Source: Ahaetulla prasina (taxonomy: Eukaryota > Chordata > Lepidosauria > Squamata > Colubridae). Taken from it: DNA of 64,000 nt. The stretch covers positions 304,702,016-304,766,015 of the forward strand of contig NC_080539.1 of the NCBI RefSeq assembly GCF_028640845.1, in the 5' to 3' direction. Below are positions 26,051 through 38,800 of the stretch, piece by piece (the first letter of the stretch is position 1; each line of letters opens with the position of its first letter). The notes under the pieces were generated by a model that ran no database searches, was not told where the DNA came from, and saw only the letters and a list, made by a program, of their open reading frames with translations. A program made the position numbers and the translations under genes.

Positions 26051-26232
26051 CTGTAGACCTCCTAAGCTAAAACAAGGCTTCTTCCCTTGTATCTCATTCC
26101 GTTCTTGAGCTGCTGGTGGTTTATATTTATTAGCAAATTTTCCTGATAAAAGGATGGGCCTGCATAAAAATATAGTGAAATTTTTAAAAAATTTATTTAA
26201 TCTGTTGAGAGCATGAAGAATCAGCTAAGAAG

Positions 26233-29102
26233 AAGACTTCCGCTGGCAACGCAGGCTTCGCGGACGTTCCCTTGGGATCGTCTGCCCTGGGTTTCGTCAA
26301 ACCGTCCCTGACAGCGTACATGGGCTGTCAAACGGTTTGTGATTCCCTCCCCCGGATGAAGGGAGAGGGAAGAGTGGTCAGGATTTGGGTAGAGCTCCCC
26401 GGGATCCCCTGGAATTTAACCAGGGGATCGAAGGGTGAGAGCTCCCCTATAGCCTGACGAAGCTCCGTGCCCAGGGTGCTTCTGTTTACACAGAACGAGA
26501 AGCCGCGACCATCTCTGTGTCAAGATTTATTCCTAAAAGAGAATTCAACACAGACAGAACAGAGCAGGAGGACTAGCAAGAATTTGCAAGTAATAAATCT
26601 TAACTTCAGCTCATAAATAGCTTTCCTTTGAACTAACTTTCAACTTGAGTGGATTTAAAATGGCGTTTGCAATAAACAAAGGAAAACGAAACTATAAAGA
26701 AGAAGAATATAACAAGCTACTTTTACAAGAACTGTTAATAATTTTTTTCTCCTTTTACCTTTTTCTTTATCACAATGTTTAAGAAGAAAAGTTTATTGAA
26801 ATTTTTCTTTTCTTTTTGGTAGATTTTACAGTTTATGAATGGCTCTTAAGCAAACAGAACTAACTATTAAAATCTTGCAAACTTTTTCATTTTAAATACG
26901 GAAACTTTTATTTATTTATTTATTTTTAATAGAGAATTTGCAAGTAATAAATTTTAACTTCAGCTCTTAAATAGCTTTCCTTTGAACTAACTTTCAACTT
27001 GAGTGGATTTAAAATGGCGTTTGCAATATACAAAGGAAAGCGAAGCTATAAAGAAGAGCATAACAAGCTACTTTTTAAAATGAAATGAAATGAACAAGAA
27101 CTGTTAATGATTTTCACAACTAACTTTCAACTTGAGTGGATTTAAAATGGCGTTTGCAATAAACAAAGGAAAACGAAACTATAAAGAAGAAGAATATAAC
27201 AAGCTACTTTTTAAAATGAAATGAAATGAACAAGAACTGTTAATGATTTTCACAACTAACTTTCAACTTGAGTGGATTTAAAATGGCGTTTGCAATAAAC
27301 AAAGGAAAACGAAACTATAAAGAAGAAGAATATAACAAGCTACTTTTACAAGAACTGTTAATAATTTTTTTCTCCTTTTACCTTTTTCTTTATCACAATG
27401 TTTAAGAAGAAAAGTTTATTGAAATTTTTCTTTTCTTTTTGGTAGATTTTACAGTTTATGAATGGCTCTTAAGCAAACAGAACTAACTATTAAAATCTTG
27501 CAAACTTCTTTATTTTAAATATGGATCTTTTTTTATTCTCTTTTTTTTTTTTTTAATAGGAACTTTTGAGGCTTATCTTTTCTTAATAAGTTTTTAAACA
27601 AGAGATTTTTACACCAATATATTAAGGATTGGAAAGTCTTTATTGTTAGATGTTGTTGATTGGGTGAGCAGATGGAGGAGAATGTAAGGAAATGTGTAAG
27701 GAAATGTGTAAGATAGAAGACAAGGGAAGGAGAATGCTTAAGGTGATTTTGATGGTATTTTCTTTTTTTAATATATATACATAGGGTTTAATTTTTACAA
27801 CTGACTTATTTTGGGTATATCACTATTTGATATATGTGAGGTATAAAGGAATGGGAAGATGGAATATTGTTTAACTTTTGGAGGACAGATAGAAAAATTT
27901 ATGGATGTAATGTTGGTATTTGGTTAAATAGAATTTAATTGTTATAATTGATATATTTTGGATATAAGTTATAATTTTAATAATGTTATTTGTTAGATGT
28001 AAGGTAAATTGAAGAAATATTAATATTTGTAATGTTATTTGATTTATGTAAGTGATATTTTAGGAGATTGAAAATGTGTAAGGAAATGTGTAAGATAGAA
28101 GACAAGGGGAAGGAGAATGTTTAAGATGTGATTTTGATGGTATCTTTTTTTATATATATATATATATAGGGTTTAATTGTAAGGTAAATTGAAGAAATAT
28201 TAATATTAGCAATGTTATTTGATTTAGGTAAGTGATATTAAAGATATGAGAAGATAGAATATTGTTTACTTTTGGAGATTGGATAAACATCTAAGAATTT
28301 AAGCTGGAAATATGAATTATGTTTGGGACACTGTTAAGGAAGAAAGGTATATTATAGAAGAATTTTTGATGAATACTGGAAGATGGAATATCGTTTTGGT
28401 CTTGATCGATGAAGATTGGATATATATTTGGTCTTAATTGATGAAGATATTTTATTGATGAACTGAAAATACTAACTTAATTGGAAGATTCTGAAGATTT
28501 TAGGAGTGGAATGGACTGATATATAATGGACTGGAAGAAGAATGTTTTTTTTGTTTTGGAAGGGAGTTAAGGTCTTGACTTATGTTGTATTTTAATTTAT
28601 GATTGTTAATTTTATACCCTGTACTTTGTTCTGGGAAGTCTCGGGGTGGGAGGGGGGGGAGGGGGAGATGAAGGATCTATGTAAAGGAGTGATTGAAGAT
28701 ATGTAATTAAGAAATAGAAATAATTTGAAATGAAAGCGGGCTGCTCAGCTGCCATTTCAGAAGGGAATGGAGAGGGAGAGGAGGGAGTGAAGGAAGAAAG
28801 CAGGTAGGAAAGAGAGAGGTAGAAAAAGGGGAAAGGAGAGGAAGAAGAAAGGGGAAAGAGAGAGGGTTAGAAAGGGTGGAAGAGAAGAGCAGGGAAAGAG
28901 GAGAGGACGTAGAAAAGCGAAGGAGAGGAAGGATGAAGAAAGTAGAAGAAAGTAGAGAAGGGAGGAGGAAGGTTTGTTAAGGAAGGAAGTGGTAGCTGGG
29001 CAGGTCCGAATAAGTAACAAATGAAAGTTAATGATTAATGTTGAATAAGAGACTGTATATTGAATAGGTTGTTGGAAAATGAAAATAAAACTTTTTTACA
29101 TA
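26233..29102 (+). mobile_element. ORF-less L1-like retroposed element, 2.87 kb, with 17 bp target duplication
   Basis: Flanked by the exact direct repeat AAGAATCAGCTAAGAAG (26216-26232 and 29103-29119). It opens with a GC-rich 5' leader (26233-26520), continues as AT-rich sequence with internal repeats, and ends with a G/A-rich polypurine tract (28755-28975) and GAAAATAAAACTTTTTTACA. A 5' leader, polypurine tract in the 3'UTR and long target duplication are L1 hallmarks. No ORF above about 90 codons is present, so it could only move with enzymes from elsewhere. GAGTGGATTTAAAATGGCGT recurs at 26647, 27001, 27134 and 27270. Confidence 0.8.
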
Positions 29103-29266
29103 AAGAATCAGCTAAGAAGTAATGTGTGAGGGTTGTGTGAAGCAGTTTTAAAACATGAAGAAAAAAATTACTATAGCTTAGTTTAGACTACTTTTCCCTT
29201 TTCCTATGAGGAAATAATCCTCTTTCTATGTTTCCATCTGGGGAAGGATAGGAAATGGTTTCTCAC

Positions 29267-29353
29267 CTTTAATCTTTACAATAGCCGTCCGAGATGAAGA
29301 TAATCCCTTTATGTTGTGGGCTTCACAGGAGAAAACTGTGCTTTGGTTAATAC
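29267..29353 (-). CDS. TYRO3: TYRO3 exon 5: second half of Ig-like domain 2
   Basis: Residues 184-212 plus one base, 87 bp. The peptide INQSTVFSCEAHNIKGLSSS contains Cys193, which pairs with Cys150, and the sequon N186-Q-S. The acceptor is GATTTCTAG and the donor GTGAGA. An L1-like retroposed element ends only about 165 bp downstream (in gene direction) of this exon. Confidence 0.96.
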
Positions 29354-29557
29354 CTAGAAATCAGTCAAGAAAAAAGAATGCTTAAGAAAAAAACCAGAAA
29401 ACAATCTAAATATTTAATAATCCTAAGGGTAGAATTTTACAAGTTTCACACACTGCTCAGATTTTACTTACGCAACTCAAAAGATTGAACTGAAAGCTGA
29501 TCAAAAATTATGTGGGTGTTTTGTGTACATGTTGGTATATTTATTATTTTTTTATTG

Positions 29558-29922
29558 GTTTAAGGTAAAGATAAAGCTTCCCCTCGCATATATGTGCTAG
29601 TTGTTCCCGACTCTAGGGGGCAGTGCTATCTCCGTTTCAAAGCCGAAGAGACAGCACTGACAGAAGACATCTCCGTGGTCATGTGGCCAGCATGACTAAA
29701 CGCCAGAGGCGCACGGAACACTGTTACCTTTCCACTAAAGGTGATCCCTATTTTTCTACTTGCATTTTTTATGTGCTTTTGAACTGCTAGGTTGGCAGAA
29801 GCTGGGACAAGTAACAGGAGCTCACCCCCTTAGGAGGCACTAGGGATTCGAACCACTAAACTGTCGACCTTTCGATCGACAAGCTCAGCGTCTTAGCTAC
29901 TGAGCCATTGTGTCCCTTACAG
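29558..29922 (-). mobile_element. Sauria-type tRNA-derived SINE (minus orientation)
   Basis: On the minus strand it reads GGGACACAATGGCTCAGTAG, then GGTTCGAATCCCTAG (B box), AGCTTCTGCCAACCTAGCAG, GCCACATGACC, and ends near CTTTATCTTTACC. These are the head and tail blocks of Sauria SINEs, which use RTE/Bov-B LINEs. It is a retroposon, not a tRNA gene. Confidence 0.9.
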
Positions 29923-31101
29923 TAATTTATTTTTATTTATTTATTTTTATTTTTATTAATTTATTAATTTATTAGTTATAGCCATCCAATTCCAAAAGAG
30001 CCTGAGTGGCATACAAAACCAAAAAACCTCAATAAAACAATTAAAACATAAAACTGCACAAACAGGCTGGACTAAAACAACCTTAAAAGGAACACAATTC
30101 ACAATAAGGCCCACAATAAGGTGGTGGGGGGGGGAGGAGTGGAAGGGAGGCTGTTCCAGTGAAGTGAGTAAGTGAATAAGCTGTTTCAAAGGTAAGCTTA
30201 TAGCAGTCTCCAGGAAAGGGATCACAAACACAGTTTCATAAATTACTGCTTCCTTTGTAAATTTTGCAAATTTAGTTTCACAAATGTGCATATGAATGTT
30301 GGCTATATATCTGGAAATATATTTCTTTACTATTTACTATTAGACTACAGAAATAAAAGCTGCAGAATGAAAAGCTTTCAACTAGATACAGCACCCTAAC
30401 CCTTCAGAGCCGTTGTCTGCACACCTTGTGAAGAAAGACAAACTTCTCCCTCTTCTCTTCCTTTCAGAGTGGTGTTTTCCTCTACATTTTGGCTGAATTT
30501 TATTCTTTATCTAGAGAGCAGAATATTGCATGCACATTTGAGGGAAGTTTAATAGGAGCATGGTTGAAGAACAAAATCAACTATGCTTTCAAATCAAAAT
30601 GGAATTTCCACTTCATTTTGAACTTGTAAAAATCCAGGTAATCATGCTTGAGCAACCTGAAACTTATTTAAAGGAAGTTTCATCTGATCCCATAAACAGG
30701 CTTCCTGGTAGTAAGAAAATCCTGTAAAATGATCCCCCCGTATCATAGGTTGGTAGAACTGCTAGGTAGTTTACAGGTAGACCTGTACATGTATATACAG
30801 TATGTATGCATGCATGCATGTATGATAAATCAATTTAAAATTGCAGATTGCAAATTGTAAGATGCAGAATAAAAGCATTAAAACAATGCAAAAACAGTAT
30901 CAACAAGATATTTAAAAATACCAATGAGGGTTGAAAACAAACCCGTAAGAACTTAATGGCACAAGAACATCACATTTCACAGACCATCTAAACCCCAAAC
31001 CCTGGAACATATCTGGGTCTTCAATGCTTTAAGAAAGGCCAGCAGGATCAATTTAACCTCAGAGGGTATGGTGTTCCAGACTGCAGAGTTAGGGTTATGG
31101 C
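29923..31101. other. Intron 4: AT-rich, short (TTTA)n and (ATGC)n runs only
   Basis: (TTTA)n lies at 29925-29975 and a short ATGCATGC run near 30806-30822. Nothing else stands out. Confidence 0.6.
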
Positions 31102-31467
31102 CAGTGGTGGGATTCAGCCAGTTCGCACCTATTCGGGAGAACCAGTTGTTAACTTTCTAAGCAGTTTGGAGAACTGGCTGTTGGAAGAAATCTTATTTCG
31201 TTTTTTTCTACTTTACAGGGCTAATCCTGTAAGGAAGGCAGGAAGGAAACATTTTGATGTTTCTAGCCTAATCTTTATCGTCCTGCTTACAGAAACTGCC
31301 TCTCTGGTTAATCCTTATTACATTGTAACAGCTAAGGTGAAGCGCCCTTGACGTGAGTGACGTTGAGTTAGCCACGCCTACCCGGTCATATGAACATTGA
31401 GTCACACCTACCCAGCCAGTCATTAGAGCAGAGAACCGGTTGTTAAATTATTTGAATTCCACCACTG
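31102..31467. mobile_element. hAT-like element, CAGTGGTGG family
   Basis: Ends CAGTGGTGGGATTCAGCC and GAATTCCACCACTG, flanks GTTATGGC / GTTATGAC (7 of 8), 366 bp, no transposase frame. Confidence 0.9.
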
Positions 31468-32476
31468 GTTATGACATTTTTAGTTGAGTAGATCCAGGGT
31501 GTGCCCCTCCTGTCACACTGGGTGAGACAGGTAGAAACAATCAGTCCCTAACATAACCGCCCCCCACCCATCCTAACCATTAACCATGATTTACAAATTC
31601 CATTAGTTAAATTTGGAGAGCCAAAAACCCCTACATGCTAGTTTAGTATTATATGTGAATAGATTACCAGGTCCCACAATAAAGATAACCAAGAACGTGG
31701 GATGCCAACTGAACCCAGAAGTTGGGAAGTTCGAAGTCCAATGAGTTCAGTGCCAACCTTCAATAAAGGGCCATCTCTTCTTCAGAATAGATCACTGGAA
31801 AGAGGTTATCCAAATAGGATGTTTCTGATAAGTAACTATTAGCTTTACCGTTCCTACAATTATTTATGATAGAACAATGGGATGGAAGGCCAGCCAGCCA
31901 GAAAGGGAATGTTTCTTGGAATGTTTATTTTGTCCCTTAACACGCCCAATGATAAAAAGCAAGGCCTCTGACTAGAGCTTAATAAGCAATTTCCCCCAGG
32001 CAAAAGCATTGACTCTGCAAGTATTGTTGACATCATGCTGGTTGGAAGCACAGAACTATTGTGACTGGGAAAATGTATTTTTAAACTCCTTGCGGAAGAC
32101 TTAGCGGGGCAATGAGATTCTGAATGAGTCTATAAGCTTACTTTTCAATGTCCAATTTGCCCCACTGCACATTTTTTTTCATTTTGTTTTTGCAACTACT
32201 TGTGGTATTGTTTGTGAAAGAAACACAATTGATACCACCAAGTTTCCATTACTTAGAAAACTGGAAGTGGGAGCTTTGAGGAAAATACATCTGTGGAAAC
32301 TGGTCCCTGGAGTTTTTAATCTCATCTTCAACTTGCCTTATAGTACTTGTTTCAAAATATGCTTAGGTCCGAGCTACAGCTGAGGCTGCCTTTCAGGAAA
32401 GCATAGTGTACTGTCAAAACTTGTCTGGAGCAATCTTTATATTACCTTCACTAAAACTGAAGTTAACAAGCAGAAG
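31468..32476. other. Intron 4: nothing recognised
   Basis: No coding or repeat signal identified. Confidence 0.6.
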
Positions 32477-32935
32477 TAGATCACAGGTGAATCAAGAGAT
32501 GTCAACAAGTTTTAAAACCTTCTTATGAAACCTCAAAGTTGCATATTTGACATTAACTGATCAAGGTGGAAATGAGGCACCTACGGTTGAAACCCTCCTC
32601 CCTCAGCTGAGAAGGCTGGCGGCCCCCGCCCGCCCTCTCACTGCACCGGCAGGCTTCCGTCCGTAAAATGTGAAAAAAAAAAAAAACTCGAGTATAAGCC
32701 GTATATACTCGAGTATAAGCCGAGGCTTAAAAAAAAACCTCGAGTATAAGCCGTATAGACCCGAGTATAAGCCGAGGGGACGTTTTTCAGCACAAAAAAC
32801 GTGCTGAAAAACTCGGCTTATACTCGAGTATATACGGTAGATCACAGGTGAATCAAGAGATGTCAACAAGTTTTAAAACCTTCTTATGAAACCTCAAAGT
32901 TGCCTATTTGGCATTAACTGATCAAGCAAGGAAAA
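32477..32935. repeat. Tc/mariner-like end flanked by a ~90 bp direct duplication
   Basis: A block starting AGATCACAGGTGAATCAAGA occurs at 32478-32566 and again at 32839-32927 with two or three changes. Between the copies lies GC-rich sequence and then a right TIR (to 32837) of the family that bounds 14.9-18.7 kb. Several partial TIR copies (CTCGAGTATAAGCC) are stacked at 32687-32780. Confidence 0.75.
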
Positions 32936-33554
32936 CAGTCTTGTTGGTCTTTCGTACGATACTCAGCATGTTCCCAATATCTTCTGGGTATAGGCAGATA
33001 TAAAAACAGAAAAGCCAGACTCTGCCCTGAAAAGGTAATCAACTTTTTAATATAAATCAGTTTAACCACTGAAAACATTGCCACCCCACTTTCTTCCTGG
33101 TCTATTATTACTTTCTTTTAGCATTTCTGTGCTCTTCCCTGCTGATGCCAAGTTTTTTCCCCTTCCTTATACACCTTTGTTCTTGTATGCCTAAGGAACT
33201 ATAACTTTACAAGGTCTTAGCAGATTAATCTGATCCTTTCACTTCCTCCTTAGTGTTTGTGCAGAATGGGCCTTAAATGAAACCGAGCATGTTAGGGCTT
33301 CGTTAAGGGCTTTCCAAGCACATAATATACCTGTTTGAGGAAGCAATATTTCCTTTCAGTTTTAAGATAAAGATCAACAGGAAATTCTCCTTTGCAGGTC
33401 TCCTATTTTGCCTTAAATCTAGAATGTCTTTTATTTGCTCCTAAACATAGGAAAAATATTCACTACAGATATATCTTTAAATTTGTTTTGACAATCTCAA
33501 AATTCTAGGTGGTAATTGTTTAATCTCCCTAGTTGTAGATTCAACTAAAAACTT

Positions 33555-33643
33555 TATTGTTTTTATCTTTGGCTGTACACCGCCCTGAGTCCTTTGGGAG
33601 AAGGGCGGTATAAAAATTTAAATAAATAAATAAATAAATAAAC
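33555..33643 (+). repeat. LINE-type 3' tail with (AAAT)n
   Basis: CTGTACACCGCCCTGAGTCC and GGGAGAAGGGCGG, ATAAAAATTT, then (AAAT)n: plus-strand copy of the tail seen at 3.1 kb. Confidence 0.8.
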
Positions 33644-34029
33644 CGTGCTTTCTTTCCCTTACTGGTTCACATAGTAGGCTTTTGATATTTGATAGAAAAT
33701 AGAAACATTCATACAAGTCATTACAAACAATAAACAATTTTGAAAATGAAAACATCTCTGCAATGAAATACTTGGATGGGGGAGAGAGAAATGCGTCTTT
33801 GTTTTTGAATTATCTAACTTGTCACTCAAGAAATTTTTAGAAACCCTCTTGCCTTTGGTGAATTCAGTTCTATATTGGGTTCTCATTTGTTTTTTCTCTT
33901 TTTAACACACTTGAGATACAATTTTACATTGTGTAAGGAACGGAACATTAGTGTTGTTTATAGCTTTGCCCTATTAGCCACCCTATTCCTTTCTGAATAG
34001 TTTTTATTTATCACAGGAAGAAGCCTTAC

Positions 34030-34200
34030 CTGACACATTTAGAATGGAGGGAGAGATATCTGGATATCCAAGTCTGGAATCACCCATCCACCAGACAATT
34101 TTCACTGGCTCAGGTGGTCCTACTGCAGCACAGGCCATCTGGAAAGGCCTACCAGGGATGACTGACTGGTCTTTTGGCTCAACAGTGAAATAAGGAACAC
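34030..34200 (-). CDS. TYRO3: TYRO3 exon 4: first half of Ig-like domain 2
   Basis: Residues 127-183 plus one base. The peptide starts GVPYFTVEPKDQSV, contains Cys150 (FQMACAAVG) and the strand C motif KIVWWMGD, and ends with the sequon N181-V-S. The donor is GTAAGG. Phase 1 matches both neighbours. Confidence 0.96.
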
Positions 34201-35010
34201 CTTGAAGAATAAAATGGAAGACGTTTCTATTTTATGAACTGAAACAGATGCATTTAATTCTTTCTTAGCAGTTTATATTTAACAAAGCACTAATGTCTCT
34301 TGCTCTCACAGAATATATTTTGATATTTGTGGCCATTTTTGTCACTTTCTCTACAAAAAGAAAACTCCACTGTCATTTGCAAGCTCAAACGTGTCTTTGT
34401 ATATTTTGTAACTGAAGGGATAAGTTGATCATTGAATGGGAGACAGAAAGGAATAATTATTTTGATACACTGCCAGGTAATTTTTGAAACTATCCTAGCC
34501 TTTCTTGAAAATCTGGAATGTGACCTATTGACTGCTTGGTAGGAAAACGGAGCAGAGAGTGGATTTTACTATGTAATCCTTCTTTCAGATAATTCAAAGA
34601 GAAATTTCAACTGTTTTTGATAGAAAGGGGATCAATAAATATGGTTTGCTGATGAAGGATTAGTTTTTTCTCTTTTGTTGTGTAAACTGTATGATGAGCA
34701 TTATTCAACGAAAGCATTTTACTATGAGCCTAGATGCCTATTTGAGAAATAATTAAAAGATACCAACATAATTAGAAGCATGCATATTAAAAGCACCCAA
34801 ATAACATGTGTCAAGTTTAGAAACTGTCAGAAGTTATACTCCAATTTTGTATTCTGACTCTGAATACCTTTCTTTGGCTACATTTAAAAAAAAATGTATT
34901 CAGAGATATAGCTGGCCCTTATTCTGAACTAACCAAAAAAATAATAAAATCTACAGCAAAAGAAAACAAATAAATGTTTGCCTTATAGTGCTTTTCTTGA
35001 TGTCTTAATC
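34201..35010. other. Intron 3, near exon 4: nothing recognised
   Basis: AT-rich unique-looking sequence. Confidence 0.6.
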
Positions 35011-35457
35011 CCGTGATGGCTAACCTATGGCATGCGTATGGGCACGTGAACTCAGCTCGGGCATGCATGCGTATGCCAGTCAGGTGCTTTTCAGGTCTTC
35101 TGGGCCCACCAGAAGTAGGGAAACAGGTTGTTTCCTGCCTCCAGAGGACCTTCGGGGTGGTGGGGAAGGCCTGTTTTTCTCTCTTCCCCAGCCTCCAGAG
35201 CCTTTCTAGGAGTCTGGGAAGGGCGAAAACGGCCTTCCTTACCCCCTGGAGGCCCTCTGGAGGCCAGAAATGCCTGTTTGCCAATTTCTGGTGGGATGGG
35301 TCTACTGTGCCATCGTGTGCCAGAAGCAGGGGCAGCAGGGACAAGGGTCATACGCGCATGCACGGGGGCAGGGCACATAGAATTATGGGTGTAGGCACAC
35401 ACGCATGCGACCCCTACCACTCCTGGCACACGATGGCAAAAAGGTTAGCTATCACTG
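35011..35457. mobile_element. hAT-like element
   Basis: Ends CCGTGATGGCTAACC and GGTTAGCTATCACTG, flanks TCTTAATC / TCTTAGTC (7 of 8). Internal GC-rich sequence carries a palindromic pair of CCTCCAGAG/CTGGAGGC blocks. Long frames inside are not transposase-like. Confidence 0.88.
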
Positions 35458-35470
35458 TCTTAGTCTATGC

Positions 35471-35896
35471 CAGGGGTGTTGATCCAGCCCGCGGGGTACT
35501 TAGGTTTGGCCCGTGGGGCCACCCTGGAAAAAACAGTGAAGGACTGGCCTGCAATGTTCCTGCAGGTGAAAACGGGCTCCTGAGCTCCATTTGCGGCTGC
35601 CATGGCCTCCTGCAAACCACTTTCAGTGAAAACAGCTTGGGAGGGCCACTCTGTTTTCACTGGCATGCAGGAGACCGACGTGACTCTCCCAAGCTCTGTT
35701 TTCACTGGCAGAGGGTTGCAGGAGGCCGTGGCAGCCAAAAACGGAGCTCGGGAGCCCATTTTCGCTAGCAGAGTGCTTGGGCTGCCACAGGCACCCCCGA
35801 CATGAGTAACGTCAAGCTGGCCACACCCACCCTGGCCCACCGAGGTCAAACACAACCCTGATGCGGCCCTCAATGAAATCAAGTTTGACACCCCTG
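35471..35896. mobile_element. hAT-like element, CAGGGGTGTCAAACT family, best preserved copy
   Basis: Ends CAGGGGTGTTGATCC and CAAGTTTGACACCCCTG with exact 8 bp flanks GTCTATGC (35463-35470, 35897-35904). Its left duplication overlaps the right duplication of the previous element. Confidence 0.92.
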
Positions 35897-38800
35897 GTCT
35901 ATGCTATATGTTGGAGCAGCTAATTAATCCTAAGTGATTCTTGATAACTGAAGGGAAGAAATGGTATCAATGTTGATATATTCATAATAAAACTACATTT
36001 ATTATGAATGCCTGAGAGAAGATTAAAGATATGTTTCAATGACAAATATAAAATTTTCTACCAAGCCAAACATTTCATACTCACCTAATACCTGAAAATG
36101 TATTTAATATGTATTTCAAAGTTTAATTGGTTTTTTCCAAAATAGCTTTGAGAAAAATGTAGCTTTTATAGAAAAAACACAGCTTCTCTTGTTTCAAATA
36201 ACTTAGATATAAGTGATTGTCTACCCAGCTTTTCGTGTTTGTCTTCTATATACTCTTTAAGTTTATTTTCAGATAGGTTTTTATCCATATTTGATGCTCC
36301 CAGAAATTATGTAAGTAACTTATTAACATATACTTTCTTGACGTTTTGAATACGTTTGGAATTATTTTAAATTCTAACCGCTTATTTGCATTTGAAAATA
36401 ACAACTTTGGCCTATGTTTAGCAATTTTTGTGGGAAGAATACGTAATCTAAATTTCTGGAAATCACTGATATTTAACTCTGATAGGATTATATCACAAAC
36501 TGATATTTACACAATGGCAACACTATCAGATAAAGAAAAATAAGCCCCAACAGATTCCTAACTATGCAGGAATGTTCATTCTTACTTTCAAGTCATTTGA
36601 CCTCTGATTAGCTGCCTGATCTTAAATAAATATCCCAATCCTTTAAACATTTTCTAAGTGATATCTAAAAACAACTTGACACAGTTTTTTCAAACTATAA
36701 AAATTGCTTGCAATATCTTGTGAACATGATTCTAAACCCGAGATGAATTTTCTTGATTGATCTCAATGTACTCAATGAAAACGGCAGGAACTGGTCCAGG
36801 CAGTAACCAAGAATTGAATGGAAGAAAAAAAAAACATGGTATATGGCTTAGTGTTTTATCAGTAATTATTATTTATCAGTAATTATTTATTCAATAAACA
36901 ATGCACTAGTTCAACAAACTAGTTCAACAAATTTAGCACAGAGCTGTTAATGTAGCTCTGAACTATAATGGGGGGGGGGAGGAAAAAACCAGATGTCACA
37001 GATTCATAAGCTGTTTAAAGGACATGACATGACATGAAATTCAGCTGTAAAAGGTTGCAAGTTTGAACACTGAGTTTCCTTTCACTGTTCTTCCATTCTA
37101 ATCTAATCCCAGTTCCACTGATATTCTCAGAGTACAGTAATTGAATCTTGCAAGTTTGAATGTATTAGGTATCATCTCTCTGGTTGAGTTTACAACGCAG
37201 TTCAAGAAACTAAGGACTATTCTTTCTGCAGGCTCAGCTGCCTCTTCTCTGACTGTTGCCTCATCTGTGATTCCTCCTCCTCCTCCTCTTCCTCCTCCTG
37301 TCTTTCAAGGACATTTTCACAGAACATTATATGTTGTCTGCATCCATTCTCACAAATATCCTAGATCCTCAAACTTTGCTCAAGTACACCATTATTCCAT
37401 CTTTCCAGAGCCCACCAGACTGTAAACTTCCTTGATTTTTATTTCATTTAGGCTTCTTCTAAATAAATATATAAAATAAAAAGTCTGCAAGCTGTAAAAC
37501 AAAGTATCTGACTCAAGTATCCTTCATATTCCCAACTATAACTCCTGACCCCTACCGAAAAATCTGTGCTTTGTTTAGAGATGAGGCTATCTGGCCAGAA
37601 AAACGATGGCTGAGGTAAACTAGGATGGTAAAAATATCCTGAAGGATTGAAAGAATGTTAGGAAATACAATGGGACTGCTCTCATATTGAGAGAGTTCTC
37701 CTAATCTGCTATGTATAATCTATTTGGTTCAAAGCTAGGGAAGTTCCTGCACTACTCTAGTGTTCTCCTGGGGCTCCTTTTCGTTTTTAGAAATTGGAAT
37801 AGTATTTTAGGACACACATCTGCCATAAGACAACGTAATGATATTCTTTCAGATATTAAATAACTCACAAGGTTGACATAAGTATTGAGTAATAATTTTA
37901 ATTGACAGCTTGTTTTGTTTTTGTTCTTAAATAAACAGTTGCTCAAAATCCAAATCAAATAGCTCTTCGGCTCTGTTTGCTTTAAACTTGATATTTTTTG
38001 TTTTAGTAAAGTAAAAGCAATACTGTTTGACCTTCAGAGTTGAAATTATGTCAACAGAAGCATTTAGCCGTACAATTTTCTGGGGAAGAAAATTCTATTT
38101 TCTCTATATATGTAAGGATAAAAATGTAACCTGAGAAAACATCTCAGACAAGAGCCTCCCTAGTTCTCATGAAAATAAAGGGAGAGAAGGGGTAAGCGTA
38201 TTGAGACTTGCAAAATGCCACTACCATATACCTACATAAAAGAGTCTTGGCAGGCATAACATTGGTTTCCCAAGCTGGTCTATCTTTAAGAGCTGACATC
38301 TATAGTCAGAATTCTCCTTTCCGTTCTGACAGTAAAGACAACTGTTTGTTTCTTACACTTGGAAAGGAGAAGGAAGATAGAGAATATGCTAAAGAGAGGA
38401 TGTTTGGAGGAGGACTAGCTCAGGGTATGACTGGGTAAGCCTGGCTGCTTTAATTTTACAAAGAGGAGCTTAGCTGGCATTAGGGTGTATGTATCTCTGT
38501 GTATCTCTCTGTGTGTGTCCGTCCTTGATATATCCTGATGAAATTCAAACACCCAATTTTTCTTACCTAGATTCTCTATTATCAGTTCCTCTAGTGATCT
38601 CGTTTTTTTCTTAAAATGACACCTAGCCTCTCTCTCCCCGTCCCTTTCTTTTAATTCCACAAGATAGTGAGGATAAGCAGAGGCTTCCTTGTTTCCAGTG
38701 TGGCTGACACAGCTCATGCCACCCTCCTGTATCGTTTCTATCTGCTTACCGCCACTGAAGATCTCATTATTTCTTTCAGAAGAAGGATAGGAGGGGAAAA

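Noticed and set aside
28757..29020. 87-codon minus-strand frame rich in Ser/Leu/Phe
   Set aside because: It is the complement of the polypurine tract in the 3' part of the L1-like element.
35013..35768. 251-codon open frame on the plus strand
   Set aside because: It runs across two adjacent hAT-like elements and their target duplications; composition follows the repeats and no protein motif is visible.
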